64,000 nucleotides of DNA from Chamaecyparis obtusa (Eukaryota; Streptophyta; Pinopsida; Cupressales; Cupressaceae), in contig BSBK01005645.1 in NCBI GenBank assembly GCA_027943335.1, positions 312,501-376,500 of the forward strand, read 5' to 3'. Position numbers and translations under genes: made by a program. The notes beneath the pieces were generated by a model, which was not told the DNA's origin, made no database searches, and saw only the letters and a program-made list of their open reading frames with translations. This document shows, piece by piece, positions 10,559-19,603 of the stretch. Numbering within the stretch: the stretch's first letter is position 1; every line of letters begins with the position of its first letter.

Positions 10559-10831
10559 ATGGAGAGAAAGACAAACACTATATAAAATGAAGTATAAAAT
10601 GACAAGCACACTCTGTGAAAGCCAACATAATCACTAGCAACACAAAATAATGGAGAGGAAGACGAGCACTATATAAAATGAAGTATAAAATGACAAGCAC
10701 ACTCTGTGAAAGCCAACATAATCACTAGCAACACAAAATAATGGAGAGGAAGACAAGCACTATATAAAATAAAGTATAAAATGACAAGCACACTCTGTGA
10801 AAGCCAACATAATCACTAGCAACACAAAATA
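10559..10831. repeat. Three tandem copies of a 91-bp unit
   Basis: Units start ATGGAGAG.AAGAC at 10559, 10650 and 10741 and end AGCAACACAAAATAA. They are nearly identical, so the expansion is recent. Confidence 0.85.
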
Positions 10832-10954
10832 ATCTTGGCATGGATCCAAGAAATTAACACAATAAAAATACCGGCGGGTACTTACCAGTGGCTCCAACAT
10901 AAATATCCAATGCCTCCATTTCTCATAAAACTATATTTTGTAATGGAGATGAAC

Positions 10955-13180
10955 AACAATATCATATTCAGTATCATATTCAGCTTATGATACTGAATAT
11001 GATACTGCTTATGATACTGAATATGATACTGAATATTCAGTATCATATTCAGCAATCATATTCATGACCAACAGTATCATATTCAGTATCATATTCAGCT
11101 TATGATACTGAATATGATACTGCTTATGATACCGAATATGATACTGAATATTCAGTATCATATTTAGCAATCATATTCATGAACAACAGTATCATATTCA
11201 GTATCATAAGCAGTATCATATTCAGTATCAGGACATACCATCATATTCCATGCTTATCCATTTGCATTTCACAATTACGCTCAATTTTTAATTTTCAATA
11301 TGACATGAAATCTGAATTTATGTGTATGCCAACTTTAATTCAATTTTTGCTGAACATGATAGTGAATATGATAGTGTTGTCCATGATCATGATTGTTGAA
11401 TATGATACTGTTGTTCATGAATATGATTGCTGAATATGATACTGTTGTTCATGAATATGATACTGAATATTCAGTATCATATTCAGTATCATAAGCAGTA
11501 TCATATTTAGTATCAGGACATACCATCATATTCCATGCTTATCCATTTGCATTTCATAATTACGCTCAATTTTCAATTTTCAATGACATGAAATCTGAAT
11601 ATATGTATCATATTCAGCAATCATATTCATGAACAATAGTATCATATTTAGTATCATATTCATGAGCAACAGTATCATATTCAGCAATCATGATCATGGA
11701 CAGCACTATCATATTCAGTATCATAAGCAGAATCATATTCAGTATCAGGACAAATGCAAATGGATAAGCATGGAATATGATGGTATGTCCTGATACTGAA
11801 TATGATACTGCTTATGATACTGAATATGATACTGAATATTCAGTATCATAAGCAGTATCATATTCAGTATTCAATATCATAAGCAGTATCATATTCAGTA
11901 TGTCCCGATACTGAATATGATACTGCTTATGATACTGAATATTCAGTATCATATTCAGTATCATAAGCAGCATCATATTCAGTATCAGGACATACCATCG
12001 TATTCCATGCTTATCCATTTGCATTTCATAATTACGCTCAATTTTCAATTTTCAATATGACATGAAATCTATATATATGTATCATATTCAGTATCATATT
12101 CAGCAATCATATTCATGAACAACAGTATCATATTCAGTAATCATGATCATGGACAGCACTATCATATTCACTATCATATTCAACAAAAATTGAATTAAAG
12201 TTGGCATACACATATATTCAGATTTCATGTCCTATTGAAAATTGAAAATTGAGCGTAATTATGAAATGCAAATGGATAAGCATGGAATATGATGGTATGT
12301 CCTGATATTGAATATGATACTGCTTATGATACTGAATATGATACTGAATATTCAGTATCATATTCGGCAATCATATTCATGAACAACAGTATCATATTCA
12401 ACAATCATATTCATGAACAACAGTATCATATTCAACAATCATATTCATGAACAACAGTATCATATTCATCAATTGCATTTAAATTAAAATATTCAAATAA
12501 TCATTTTGTGACAATATGAGCATATAATAGTAAAAAATCTAAATATATATCTATCCACATGATAAAGTACAAATCCACTAAAAATCAGTAACAACATGAT
12601 AAAAAAATCAATGTTCTTGAACACAAAATACACTAGATATCATCATAAAGTATCATGCCACATCACAACAAGATCATCATGTATATATGATCAAAATGGT
12701 AATCACAAGTATGATCAAAATGGTAATCACAAGCATTGTAAATGTAGTTATGGAATGATTGAAAATGTAATTATGAAATGCAAATGGATAAGCATGGAAT
12801 ATGATGGTATGTCATGATACTAAATATGATACTGAATATGATACTGCTTATGATACTGAATATTCAGTATCATATTCAGCAATCATATTCATGAACAATA
12901 GTATCATATTCAGTATCATATTAAGCAATCATATTCATGAACAACAGTATTATATTCAGCTTATGATACTGAATATTCAGTATCATATTCAGCAATCATA
13001 TTCATGAACAGCAGTATCATATTCAGCAATCATATTCATGAACAACACTATCATATTCAGCAATCATGATCATGGACAGCACTATCATATTCACTATCAT
13101 GTTCAGCAAAAATTGAATTAAAGTTGGCATACACATATATTCAGATTTCATGTCATATTCAAAATGAACAGTAGTATCAT
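10955..13180. repeat. 2.2-kb palindromic minisatellite of GATACTGAATAT words
   Basis: Dense array of the word ATGATACTGAATATGATACT and its reverse complement, often meeting head to head as GATACTGAATATTCAGTATC, mixed with CATATTCATGAACAACAG and CTTATGATACTG. A longer block (ACATACCATCATATTCCATG through GCATTTCATAATTACGCTC) occurs directly near 11,520 and 11,990 and inverted near 11,750, 12,200-12,300 and 12,780. The array could form many hairpins. It lies between the GRF gene and the MYB-like gene. A second block of the same words lies at 16,220-16,665, on the far side of the transposase. ORFs within it are by-products of the repeat. Confidence 0.85.
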
Positions 13181-13248
13181 GTCAGTTTTTTAGCCTTTTA
13201 TAGGCTTCCAACTCATTTAAAATCACAAAACAATGTCCTTTAAATTAA

Positions 13249-14300
13249 CTATAAACCACCATATGTGGCTACAATCCAGTCGCTTCTCTCCTCCTCCGTC
13301 ATCAATAAGAACCATTTGGCTCTTTCACGTTGACCCAAGAAGGTTTCGTATACCTTGAGGAATACACCTCTACTCAATCCGGGCATGGATTTGAGAGCGT
13401 TATAGGCATCCGTCAAAGCATTCTCATGACTAGATTCATCAATTTTAACAAGGTGAATATTGTTCATGCCCTCTTTTATTTTTTTAATTGTTTCAGACAT
13501 GGAATCCAACGAAGCAGCCAGACTTGCCTTCTTCCTCTTTCCCACCTTTCTGCCTGATGAACTAGGAGTCCCTCTAGTACTTGTTGTTGCAGTGGACTGA
13601 GTGGAATTATAACACTCGTCATCCCAATCAACACCACTATCAAGATGTACAGCGTCCTCTTCATCATTCACATCGAATGGCTCTTCCAAAGGGTTCCCTT
13701 CTTCAAACTCAAGGGCCGTGGTAGCTGCATTTCCTTCAGCCATGTCATTACCGACAATTACACCCAATTCAGTGAAGTACTGAAAGGGCTGCTTTTTATA
13801 CATTCTTGCATTTTTGAACTCTCTTCGCTGCATGTTGGCATAAATAAATGGATTAGGTTTTTTGTCTTTCATTATTAACTTAAAAAGAAGACAATATTAT
13901 TTCCATCAAAATAGTAGAGAGATTACCCTACCTTAAGAAGCTCATCCCACACGCTGTCCTCAGCATCCATGGACTGAGTAGCCTCGTTCCAAGCTAAACC
14001 GCTTGTATTCCGAAGCTCCTTCATGACTCTATATGCAAGCTTCCAAGTTTTCAACTTGTTTTTGAAGTTGTCCTTGGATAGACTGAGGTTCAAATCAGCA
14101 TTGAACCGCCTCTCAATTGCGGTCCAGGCTTCTTTTTTGAAGCCTCCATCACATTTTCTTCCTAGTTGTACTTGCTCAAGGAGCAAGTCTATAAGCTTTC
14201 GTTCCATGTCCTTTGACCACATAATCTTCTTTGACAAAGAAGATATTTGGCTCGTGTTAGCAATCTCATTCATGTTCATCAATGATTCTGTGTAAGCCAT
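13249..14300 (-). CDS. MYB/SANT-like DNA-binding protein of Harbinger element 1
   Basis: Harbinger elements encode a MYB/SANT-like partner needed for nuclear import and DNA binding of the transposase. Two exons, 13932-14300 and 13249-13827, join in frame (donor GTAGGG after LLK, acceptor CATGCAG before RREFKNARMY), giving about 315 residues. The N-terminal domain (about residues 27-123) has the MYB/SANT-like pattern: MWSKDMERKLIDLLLEQ, GGFKKEAWTAIERRFN, KNKLKTWKLAYRVMKEL, SGLAWNEAT and VWDELLK. The second half has the usual FQYFTELGVIVG, an acidic and Ser/Thr-rich linker, a basic GRKVGKRKKA patch and a helical end. The intron contains an in-frame ATG giving a shorter open frame, which I reject as the start. 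It lies next to the transposase on the same strand. Confidence 0.88.
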
Positions 14301-14323
14301 GCTGTGTATACAAATTGTTGTTA

Positions 14324-14525
14324 ATCAAAGTAGCTTCATACATCAGTTTACTCAAATAAAACACATTGACCATTACAAGTCCAATACTTGCAGATAAAAA
14401 TACAAGAAAAAAGAAACCATCATGTATATCAAAGTAGCTTCATACATCAGTTTACTCAAATAAAACACATTGACCATTACAAGTCCAATACTTGCAGATA
14501 AAAAGACAAGAAAAAAGAAACCAAT
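14324..14525. repeat. 104-bp tandem duplication between the MYB-like and transposase genes
   Basis: Copies start ATCAAAGTAGCTTCATACAT at 14324 and 14428 and are nearly identical. They fill the whole space between the 5' end of the MYB-like gene and the 3' end of the transposase. Confidence 0.85.
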
Positions 14526-14535
14526 ACAACTATTG

Positions 14536-15958
14536 TCAGGATCTATACTCTTCCCACATTCTACTTGCTATATCATTTCGGAACTGTGCCCACCGGTCTC
14601 TATCATTCTGAGACAACCCATATGTCTCTAGCACTGGTTCATCTACCCCATCACGATCATCTTCCTCTTCAATGTCAATTTCTGGTGGAATGTCGTCCTC
14701 TACCGTAATGTAGTTGTGTAGTATGCAACATGCTAATACAATATGGGCTTGTGTCATGATAGGATAAGACGTGGCATGCCTCAAGATTGGAAAACGCTGC
14801 TTGAGAATACCAAATGTACGCTCTATTGAGTTTCTAAGAGAGGAGTGTCGATGGTTGAACAACTCTTCTTTTGAGTTTATTGGATTTTCTCTTGAAAACT
14901 CTTTTAGGTGGTAGCGTGTACACCGATAAGGAGCAAGAAATCCAGGTGCATTGGGATATCCAGCATCCACTAGAAAATATTTTCCTACATAAATAAAGTA
15001 TATTATTAATATGTGAAACGTGAAAATATTTTCCTACATAAATAAAGTATATTATTAATATGTGAAACGTGAAAATATTTTCCTACATAAATAAAGCATA
15101 TTATTAAACTATGATTTGGCTTACCGGGGGGAACAACAAGAGGATCTGCTCTTGACAGAGCTGAAGCTAGAACACGACTATCTGCGGCAGACCCTTCCCA
15201 ACCAGCAAGGCAGTACTGAAACTTATGATCGAAGGAACACACACCCATAACATTTTGCGACAGGTTGCCTTTTCTATCACGATATTTACCCTGCATGTCG
15301 ACATCGACGGTGACTGGTATATGGGTTCCATCAATAGCTCCAACACAATCCTATATGATATGATACAATCATCAATTGCAATGTCAACCACTCGTCAATG
15401 ATAAAAATCTGTACAAGAAAAATGTAACAACACAACAATTACCTTGAAGAATGGATCAAAGCGTTCGTTCCCACTAATTTCAGGAGGAGTGTTTGGACTA
15501 GGTGGTAGAAAGCAATCCTTGTGGAGTCCTAAGATAGCCCTCAACACATTGTGGAAGTATCGGCTGATTGTCTCTCCTGAGTGGCCAAAGTTGTGGGCAA
15601 TCTTGCGGTTCCTCAAATTGTGGCCAACGGTGTGGAGGAACATCACAAGTTGTTCTTCTAATGTCAAGTGTATTGTATCTTTCAAGGATCCATTCAGCCT
15701 TAGGATAGTAGCTAGACGAAAGAAGGCTCCCCTACTCATGCGAATCTGATCACGACAATCCACGTCATTGGAATGAATAACCATTCTATAGAAATTATTT
15801 CCTTTCCTTTTTCGTTGACCCCTATTTGCATTAGATTCTAGGGCCACCACTGCTGTGGCTACGGCAACACAAGCAATCAGAGCTGTGAGAAGCTGAGAAT
15901 ATGTGGTCCCCACAACTACCCGTTCTAGAATGTCAATATTTTTAATAGGATCCATCAA
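14536..15958 (-). CDS. PIF/Harbinger transposase (DDE nuclease), element 1
   Basis: Catalyses excision and insertion of the element. Three exons, 15443-15958, 15125-15350 and 14536-14984, join in phase to about 396 residues, the usual length for this family. Exon 1 holds the helical N-terminal part, with FRLATILR and HNFGHSGETISRYFH (HTH-like). Exon 2 opens with DCVGAIDGTHIPV, supplying the first catalytic Asp, followed by GWEGSAADSRVL with the second. Exon 3 has VDAGYPNAPGFLAPYR, the NHRHSSLRNSIERTFGILK block with the catalytic Glu, and QRFPILRH. All three acidic residues are present and there is no stop or frameshift. Introns are 92 and 140 bp with GTAATT and GTAAGC donors. The 3' splice region of the second intron is triplicated (14,973-15,110). 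Confidence 0.93.
14973..15110. repeat. Triplicated 49-bp unit spanning a transposase splice acceptor
   Basis: GAAAATATTTTCCTACATAA starts at 14973, 15022 and 15071. On the minus strand each copy provides a TTTATGTAG acceptor followed by the same GAAAATATTTTC exon start, so the intron has three near-identical candidate 3' splice sites. Only the one nearest the coding exon (14984) gives the conserved YFLVDAGYP frame directly. Confidence 0.8.
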
Positions 15959-15974
15959 TGGCCTAAAAACATAG

Positions 15975-16130
15975 GTACATATATAAACAATTAGATAGAT
16001 AAATAGTTACATAGATACATAGATACATACCTACATACATAGATATATAGGGTTAGATAGTTCATACATATAAACAATTAGATAGATAAATACATACATA
16101 GATACATAGAAACATACCCACATACATAGA
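15975..16130. repeat. Degenerate GATA/ACATA microsatellite
   Basis: Interrupted runs of TAGATAGATAAATA and ACATACATAGATA just upstream of the transposase start. A promoter role is possible from position only. Confidence 0.6.
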
Positions 16131-16219
16131 AAAGCCTCATTATTTTCTTAAGATATCATAGCAAGATCAAGAGATATACCAAAACTTGAATCAAAATGAC
16201 ATTATCGACCCTGACAACC

Positions 16220-16664
16220 AACTAATATGATAAGGAATATGATATTGCTGTTCATGAATATGATACTGAATATGATAATGTTGTTCATGAATATGATATT
16301 GAATATGATACTGTTGTTCATGAATATGATACTGAATATGAACATGCTTATGATACTGAATATGATACTATTGTTCATGAATATGATACTGAATATGAAC
16401 ATGCTTATGATACTAAATATGATATTGAATATGATACTGTTGTATGATACTGATGTTCATGAATATGATACTGTTGTTCATAGAACCTAACTAGACATTA
16501 TAGAACCTAACAACCAACTAATATGATAATGAATATGATACTGTAGTTCGTGAATATGATACTGCTTATGATACTAAATATGATACTGTTGTATGATACT
16601 GAATATGATACTATTGTATGATACTAGATATGATACTGTTGTTCATGAATATGATTGTTGAATA
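16220..16664. repeat. Second block of GATACTGAATATGATA-type minisatellite
   Basis: Same words as the array at 10,955-13,180 (TTCATGAATATGATACTGAA, GCTTATGATACT), here mainly in one orientation. The transposase and MYB-like genes therefore lie between two arrays of one repeat. Confidence 0.8.
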
Positions 16665-16745
16665 TTATCATCTCAAAACTCGAATATGGTCCGAAAATGA
16701 GAATATCGATCTTCCAGCCGAAGAGGTGGAATATGTTTTCATAAC
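16665..16745. repeat. Left arm of an 81-bp inverted repeat around captured DNA
   Basis: Reverse complement matches 18107-18187 with few differences: arms share CCAGCCGAAGAGGTGGAAT and AAAATGAGAATATC. The 1.36 kb between them holds a hairpin MITE and the bromodomain fragment. Confidence 0.8.
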
Positions 16746-16765
16746 TCGATTGACCCATGATTCAA

Positions 16766-16935
16766 ACTCATTGACCCATGATTCATGAGTACTGGTTCAA
16801 CATGAACCCATCTCCCATGAGAATGAATGAATCTAGGTGATGCTCATAGAGGTGAAGCATCGGGACCTATTGGGAAGTCCCGGTGCTTCATCTTTGTGAG
16901 CATCACCACTACTCATGAATCATGGGTCAATGAGT
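16766..16935. repeat. Long hairpin, foldback MITE copy 1
   Basis: Outer arms 16766-16791 and 16910-16935 are a perfect 26-bp inverted repeat (ACTCATTGACCCATGATTCA start). Inner arms 16836-16866 and 16877-16907 pair almost fully. A diverged relative lies at 19,375-19,603, so this is a repeat family; a single-locus hairpin would not be expected to have such a relative. Confidence 0.75.
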
Positions 16936-17439
16936 TTGACTCAAAAGACTACACAGTTGAGTGGGTGTTCAAACTTAGAGAGAGTGGGTTCACTGGAATC
17001 ACTGTTTTTGAATTCGAGGATGCAGAGACATTCCAAGGACGGTGTACATAATGAAAGAAGAGTTTTTAAGGGACGCCATAACTTTGACAGATTTGGGTCT
17101 GCACTAAAATACAAGTGCATGAATTTAATCCAAAGTTTAATCATTGATCCTCATGCTTGGCCTTTCAGAGAAGCTTTGGATCTTAATGAATGGGTTGCTC
17201 CAAGATATAAACATATCATCAAAGACCCAATGGATCTCTCTACCATAAGATCACGGCTACAAAATAATCTTTACTCACATCCCATGGAATTTGCTCATGC
17301 TATAGATCCGACTTTTGACAATGCAATGAGGTACAATCCTGCAACTAGTGTTTATCATGAGATGGCAAAGAACCTGCTTCAAAATTTCTATTCTCAGTGG
17401 AAACCCATTGGAATAGAAATTGCTAAAACAATAAATTAG
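16936..17439 (+). pseudogene. Captured BET-type bromodomain fragment inside element 1
   Basis: The frame ending at TAA 17437-17439 contains a full bromodomain (about 17,095-17,410). It shows CMNLIQSLIIDPHAWPF with the WPF shelf, then IIKDPMDLSTIRSRLQ, then HPMEFAHAIDPTFDNAMRYNP, whose YNP Asn is the acetyl-lysine-binding residue, then VYHEMAKNLL and ending WKPIGIEI. Bromodomains bind acetylated histones; plant BET proteins of the GTE type have this form. The upstream part of the frame (from 16,915) overlaps the MITE arm and is not recognisable. It is on the opposite strand to the transposon genes and lies between the inverted arms, so it is best read as host DNA picked up by the transposon. 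Whether it is expressed is unknown. Confidence 0.8.
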
Positions 17440-17472
17440 ACCACACTTTCTGGGCATAAGGGTTTCAGCAAT

Positions 17473-17691
17473 GTGATGAAGCCAAAAGCCCTAAAATTTG
17501 TATGTGAAAAACCCAATTCAGACATGAATCAGAAAGCAAATTATAAGCTTAAAAAACCCAATTTGGACATTAATGAGAAGACAGAGTATAAGCTCAGAAA
17601 GCCCAATTCAAACTTGAATGAGAAAACAGAGTATAAGCAAAGAAAGCCCAATTCAGACATGAATAAGAAAACAGATGATGGGCAGAAATGA
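17473..17691 (+). CDS. Repeat protein segment: four 15-residue KPNSDMNEKTEYKLR units
   Basis: In 17509-17688 a 45-bp unit is repeated four times, encoding KPN-S/L-D/N-x-N-x-K-x-x-Y-K-type units, in frame with an ATG at 17473. It follows the bromodomain frame by 33 bp and may be part of the same captured gene, since BET proteins have low-complexity charged regions after the bromodomain. The stop TGA at 17689-17691 ends it. No domain is recognised. Confidence 0.4.
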   Translation: MMKPKALKFVCEKPNSDMNQKANYKLKKPNLDINEKTEYKLRKPNSNLNEKTEYKQRKPNSDMNKKTDDGQK

Positions 17692-17746
17692 CATAGTTTA
17701 GAGTAGTCAGAAGATCAAGAACTTGCCTTCTTCCTCTTTCCCACAG

Positions 17747-17837
17747 TTCCAGTGGAAAGTTGTCTGGTAAAAGGAAAATTGTAGAGCAAGTCAAACGTCC
17801 AAAATGGGAGAACTGTGAGCATTCTTCTTCATCTTGA
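17747..17837 (+). CDS. Possible terminal exon of the captured bromodomain gene
   Basis: A good acceptor (TTCCTCTTTCCCACAG) precedes an open frame reading SSGKLSGKRKIVEQVKRPKW, then ENCEHSSSS and stop. The basic stretch is typical of nuclear proteins. No clear donor was found in the preceding frame, so the link is inferred. If right, the capture was of genomic DNA with an intron. Confidence 0.35.
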
Positions 17838-17879
17838 GCAGAGGTATTTCCTGCGTACCAGACAAACTTGCAAACAACC

Positions 17880-18060
17880 CGCCTTCACAACGTCGCCATC
17901 GAACCAGCAAGCAAAATCGTCGTCGACCCACGAAACCAGCGAGCAAGGAAAATCGCCATCGACCCACGAAACCAGCAAAACATATCGTATCCGCAAAACA
18001 AATATCGTATCCCCAAAAAATATTTCGTATCCACAAAACAGATATCCTCGGGAAGATGGC
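17880..18060. repeat. Short tandem arrays in the captured region
   Basis: Two to three imperfect copies of a roughly 35-bp unit with ATCGCCATCGACCCACGAAA and ACCAGCGAGCAAG, then about four copies of AAAACATATCGTATCC-like units (17,975-18,050). GC content is above the surroundings. Overlapping ORFs here in three frames are repeat artefacts. Confidence 0.6.
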
Positions 18061-18106
18061 GGACCTGACCGGATGTCAAATTGAGTTTATAAAATGCCAA
18101 AACCAG

Positions 18107-18187
18107 GTTATCAAAACAAATTCCACCTCTTCGGCTGGAAGATGGATATTCTCATTTTCGACCCATAATAAGGTTTCGAGATGATAA
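18107..18187. repeat. Right arm of the 81-bp inverted repeat
   Basis: Pairs with 16665-16745. It contains CCACCTCTTCGGCTGGAAGA, which resembles CCACCTTTTCAAGTGGAAGA at the matching subterminal position of element 2 (41,103-41,122), where the two arms are almost adjacent. Confidence 0.75.
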
Positions 18188-18263
18188 CCCGATTATGACT
18201 TTTAGGGTTCCAAACAATGGATATGGGTCATAGTCGGGTTATCATCCTCATATTCCTGTCATC

Positions 18264-18287
18264 TTCCGACAAACAAACGGGGCCATA
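18264..18287. repeat. Right terminal inverted repeat of element 1 and ATA duplication
   Basis: ACAAACAAACGGGGCC at 18269-18284 is the inverse of the left end, followed by ATA 18285-18287 matching 8221-8223. Confidence 0.85.
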
Positions 18288-19374
18288 AGGAATAACTACA
18301 ACCTAGAAGACCGCTGCTTACAAAAGGATAGTTGCATTGAGCAAGTTTTGAAATAACCAAATGCCTTATAAATTTAACTCTATTTTCTTTTATTCAATCT
18401 CAAACAATGAAAGGACATATGAATAGTTATTTTTTCTTATCATGGTAGGCGTTGGATATATATATATATATACACACATATATATACATATATATGTATA
18501 TTAACAAAATTGTCACAGCAATATACATATAGATGTATAATAACAAAATTGACACAATACAATAAAATCAAGTTATATAGTTTAAGCTATATGATCTAGT
18601 GAGTGCAAAGTTGACCATTTAGGGTCATAAAAGGCAGTTTCTTGTGAACCTTGACTCAGAATTGATGAGTCATAAAGAATTTCTTAGTTAACCTGTAGAT
18701 AATTCTTGACATTTGGTGTTATAAAAGACTTCATAAAATAAATAAATACAAAAACTAAACAATTGTAAAATATAGACATTGTGAGTTGACTTTGATAGCC
18801 AACCTTATCCATTTAAGGTCATGAATTATGGCTTCTTGGAATTGATATTCATAATATAGGGTCATAAGAATGACTTAGTACTAACTTGCAATAACTCTCA
18901 TCAAATGATGTTACATATGGCATATAAAATATGTACAAAAACTATATCAATAATACAAGTTGTAAAGGGTTGGATTTGCAAACAACTATTTAGAATTTGT
19001 GACGTTTTTCATGAAATTCTTGCTTGTACATTACCACGAATAAAAAACATTATGATCGCATTCATTAAAAGTGGTTTTTAGCTCTATGGTAGGGTCATAC
19101 ATGTAATATTATGTTGGATAAAAAGATGTGTAAATGTAGAAAATACATAAAATTTTGAAGGAGGAATATATGGACTATAGTGCATAAGTGTACCCATGAC
19201 CATCAAAAGATAGGTTTGATCAAACTTTGCTAGCATACCCTTGCCCAATCACAAGATAGTGTTCAATTGAACTTGCTTTGATCAAATTACTTTTAGTCAT
19301 AGTCTCATTAAGGTTTTCCTATAAAATATGGGATTGATAAGTAGAAAATATTTTCCACAATAAGCCAAATTGTG
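18288..19374. other. Intergenic AT-rich DNA
   Basis: Contains an AT/AC microsatellite at 18,456-18,500 and a short duplicated word (ATACATATAGATGTATAATA and ATACATATATATGTATATTA, near 18,485-18,545). No gene or mobile element is recognised. Confidence 0.4.
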
Positions 19375-19603
19375 ATAGTGCTATCAAGATTCAATTGTGT
19401 AGCTTTTGAGTCAAACTCATTGACCCATGTTTCATTAGTGGTTCACAAGAACTCGCCTCTAATGAGAATGAATGGAACACTTAGCACTCATTGCATGTAG
19501 GTGATGCTCAGAGGTGAAGCATTGGGACTTCTCGAGGGGTCACCCTTGAAGCATGGATCAATGAGTTCAACTCAAAAACTACATAGCTGAATCTTAATAG
19601 CAA
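19375..19603. mobile_element. Foldback MITE copy 2
   Basis: About 51-bp imperfect terminal inverted repeats: left GCTATCAAGATTCAATTGTG and right (inverted) GCTATTAAGATTCAGCTATG, both running on to TTTGAGT..AACTCATTGA. It is related to the hairpin at 16,766-16,935 inside element 1, including GTGATGCTCAGAGGTGAAGC. No coding capacity. No target duplication could be fixed. Confidence 0.6.

Larger units (their letters stand above)
8224..18284 (-). mobile_element. PIF/Harbinger DNA transposon, element 1 (10,061 bp, apparently complete)
   Basis: Bounded by inverted repeats beginning GGCCCCGTTTGTTTGT at 8224 and, inverted, at 18269-18284, with an ATA direct repeat outside. It carries three spliced minus-strand genes: transposase (14536-15958), MYB/SANT-like protein (13249-14300) and GRF zinc-finger protein (9019-9473). 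All three read without a stop once plant introns are removed. Between them lie palindromic minisatellites and several tandem duplications; between the transposase and the right end lies a captured bromodomain fragment. Plant Harbinger elements normally carry two genes and are about 3-6 kb, so the size and third gene are unusual. It is a candidate autonomous element. Confidence 0.9.

Noticed and set aside
11812..13007. ORFs rich in YDTEYSVSYS and IIFSIISM
   Set aside because: Artefacts of the GATACTGAATAT minisatellite.
10955..13180. CRISPR-like array
   Set aside because: Direct and inverted words are mixed, spacers are not unique or of constant length, and the setting is a plant transposon.
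13828..13872. In-frame ATG upstream of exon 2 of the MYB-like gene as a separate gene start
   Set aside because: It lies in the intron; splicing from 13,932 to 13,827 restores the normal family layout in frame.
17815..18184. Five overlapping ORFs in several frames and both strands
   Set aside because: They arise from short GC-richer tandem units; none shows a domain or splice support.
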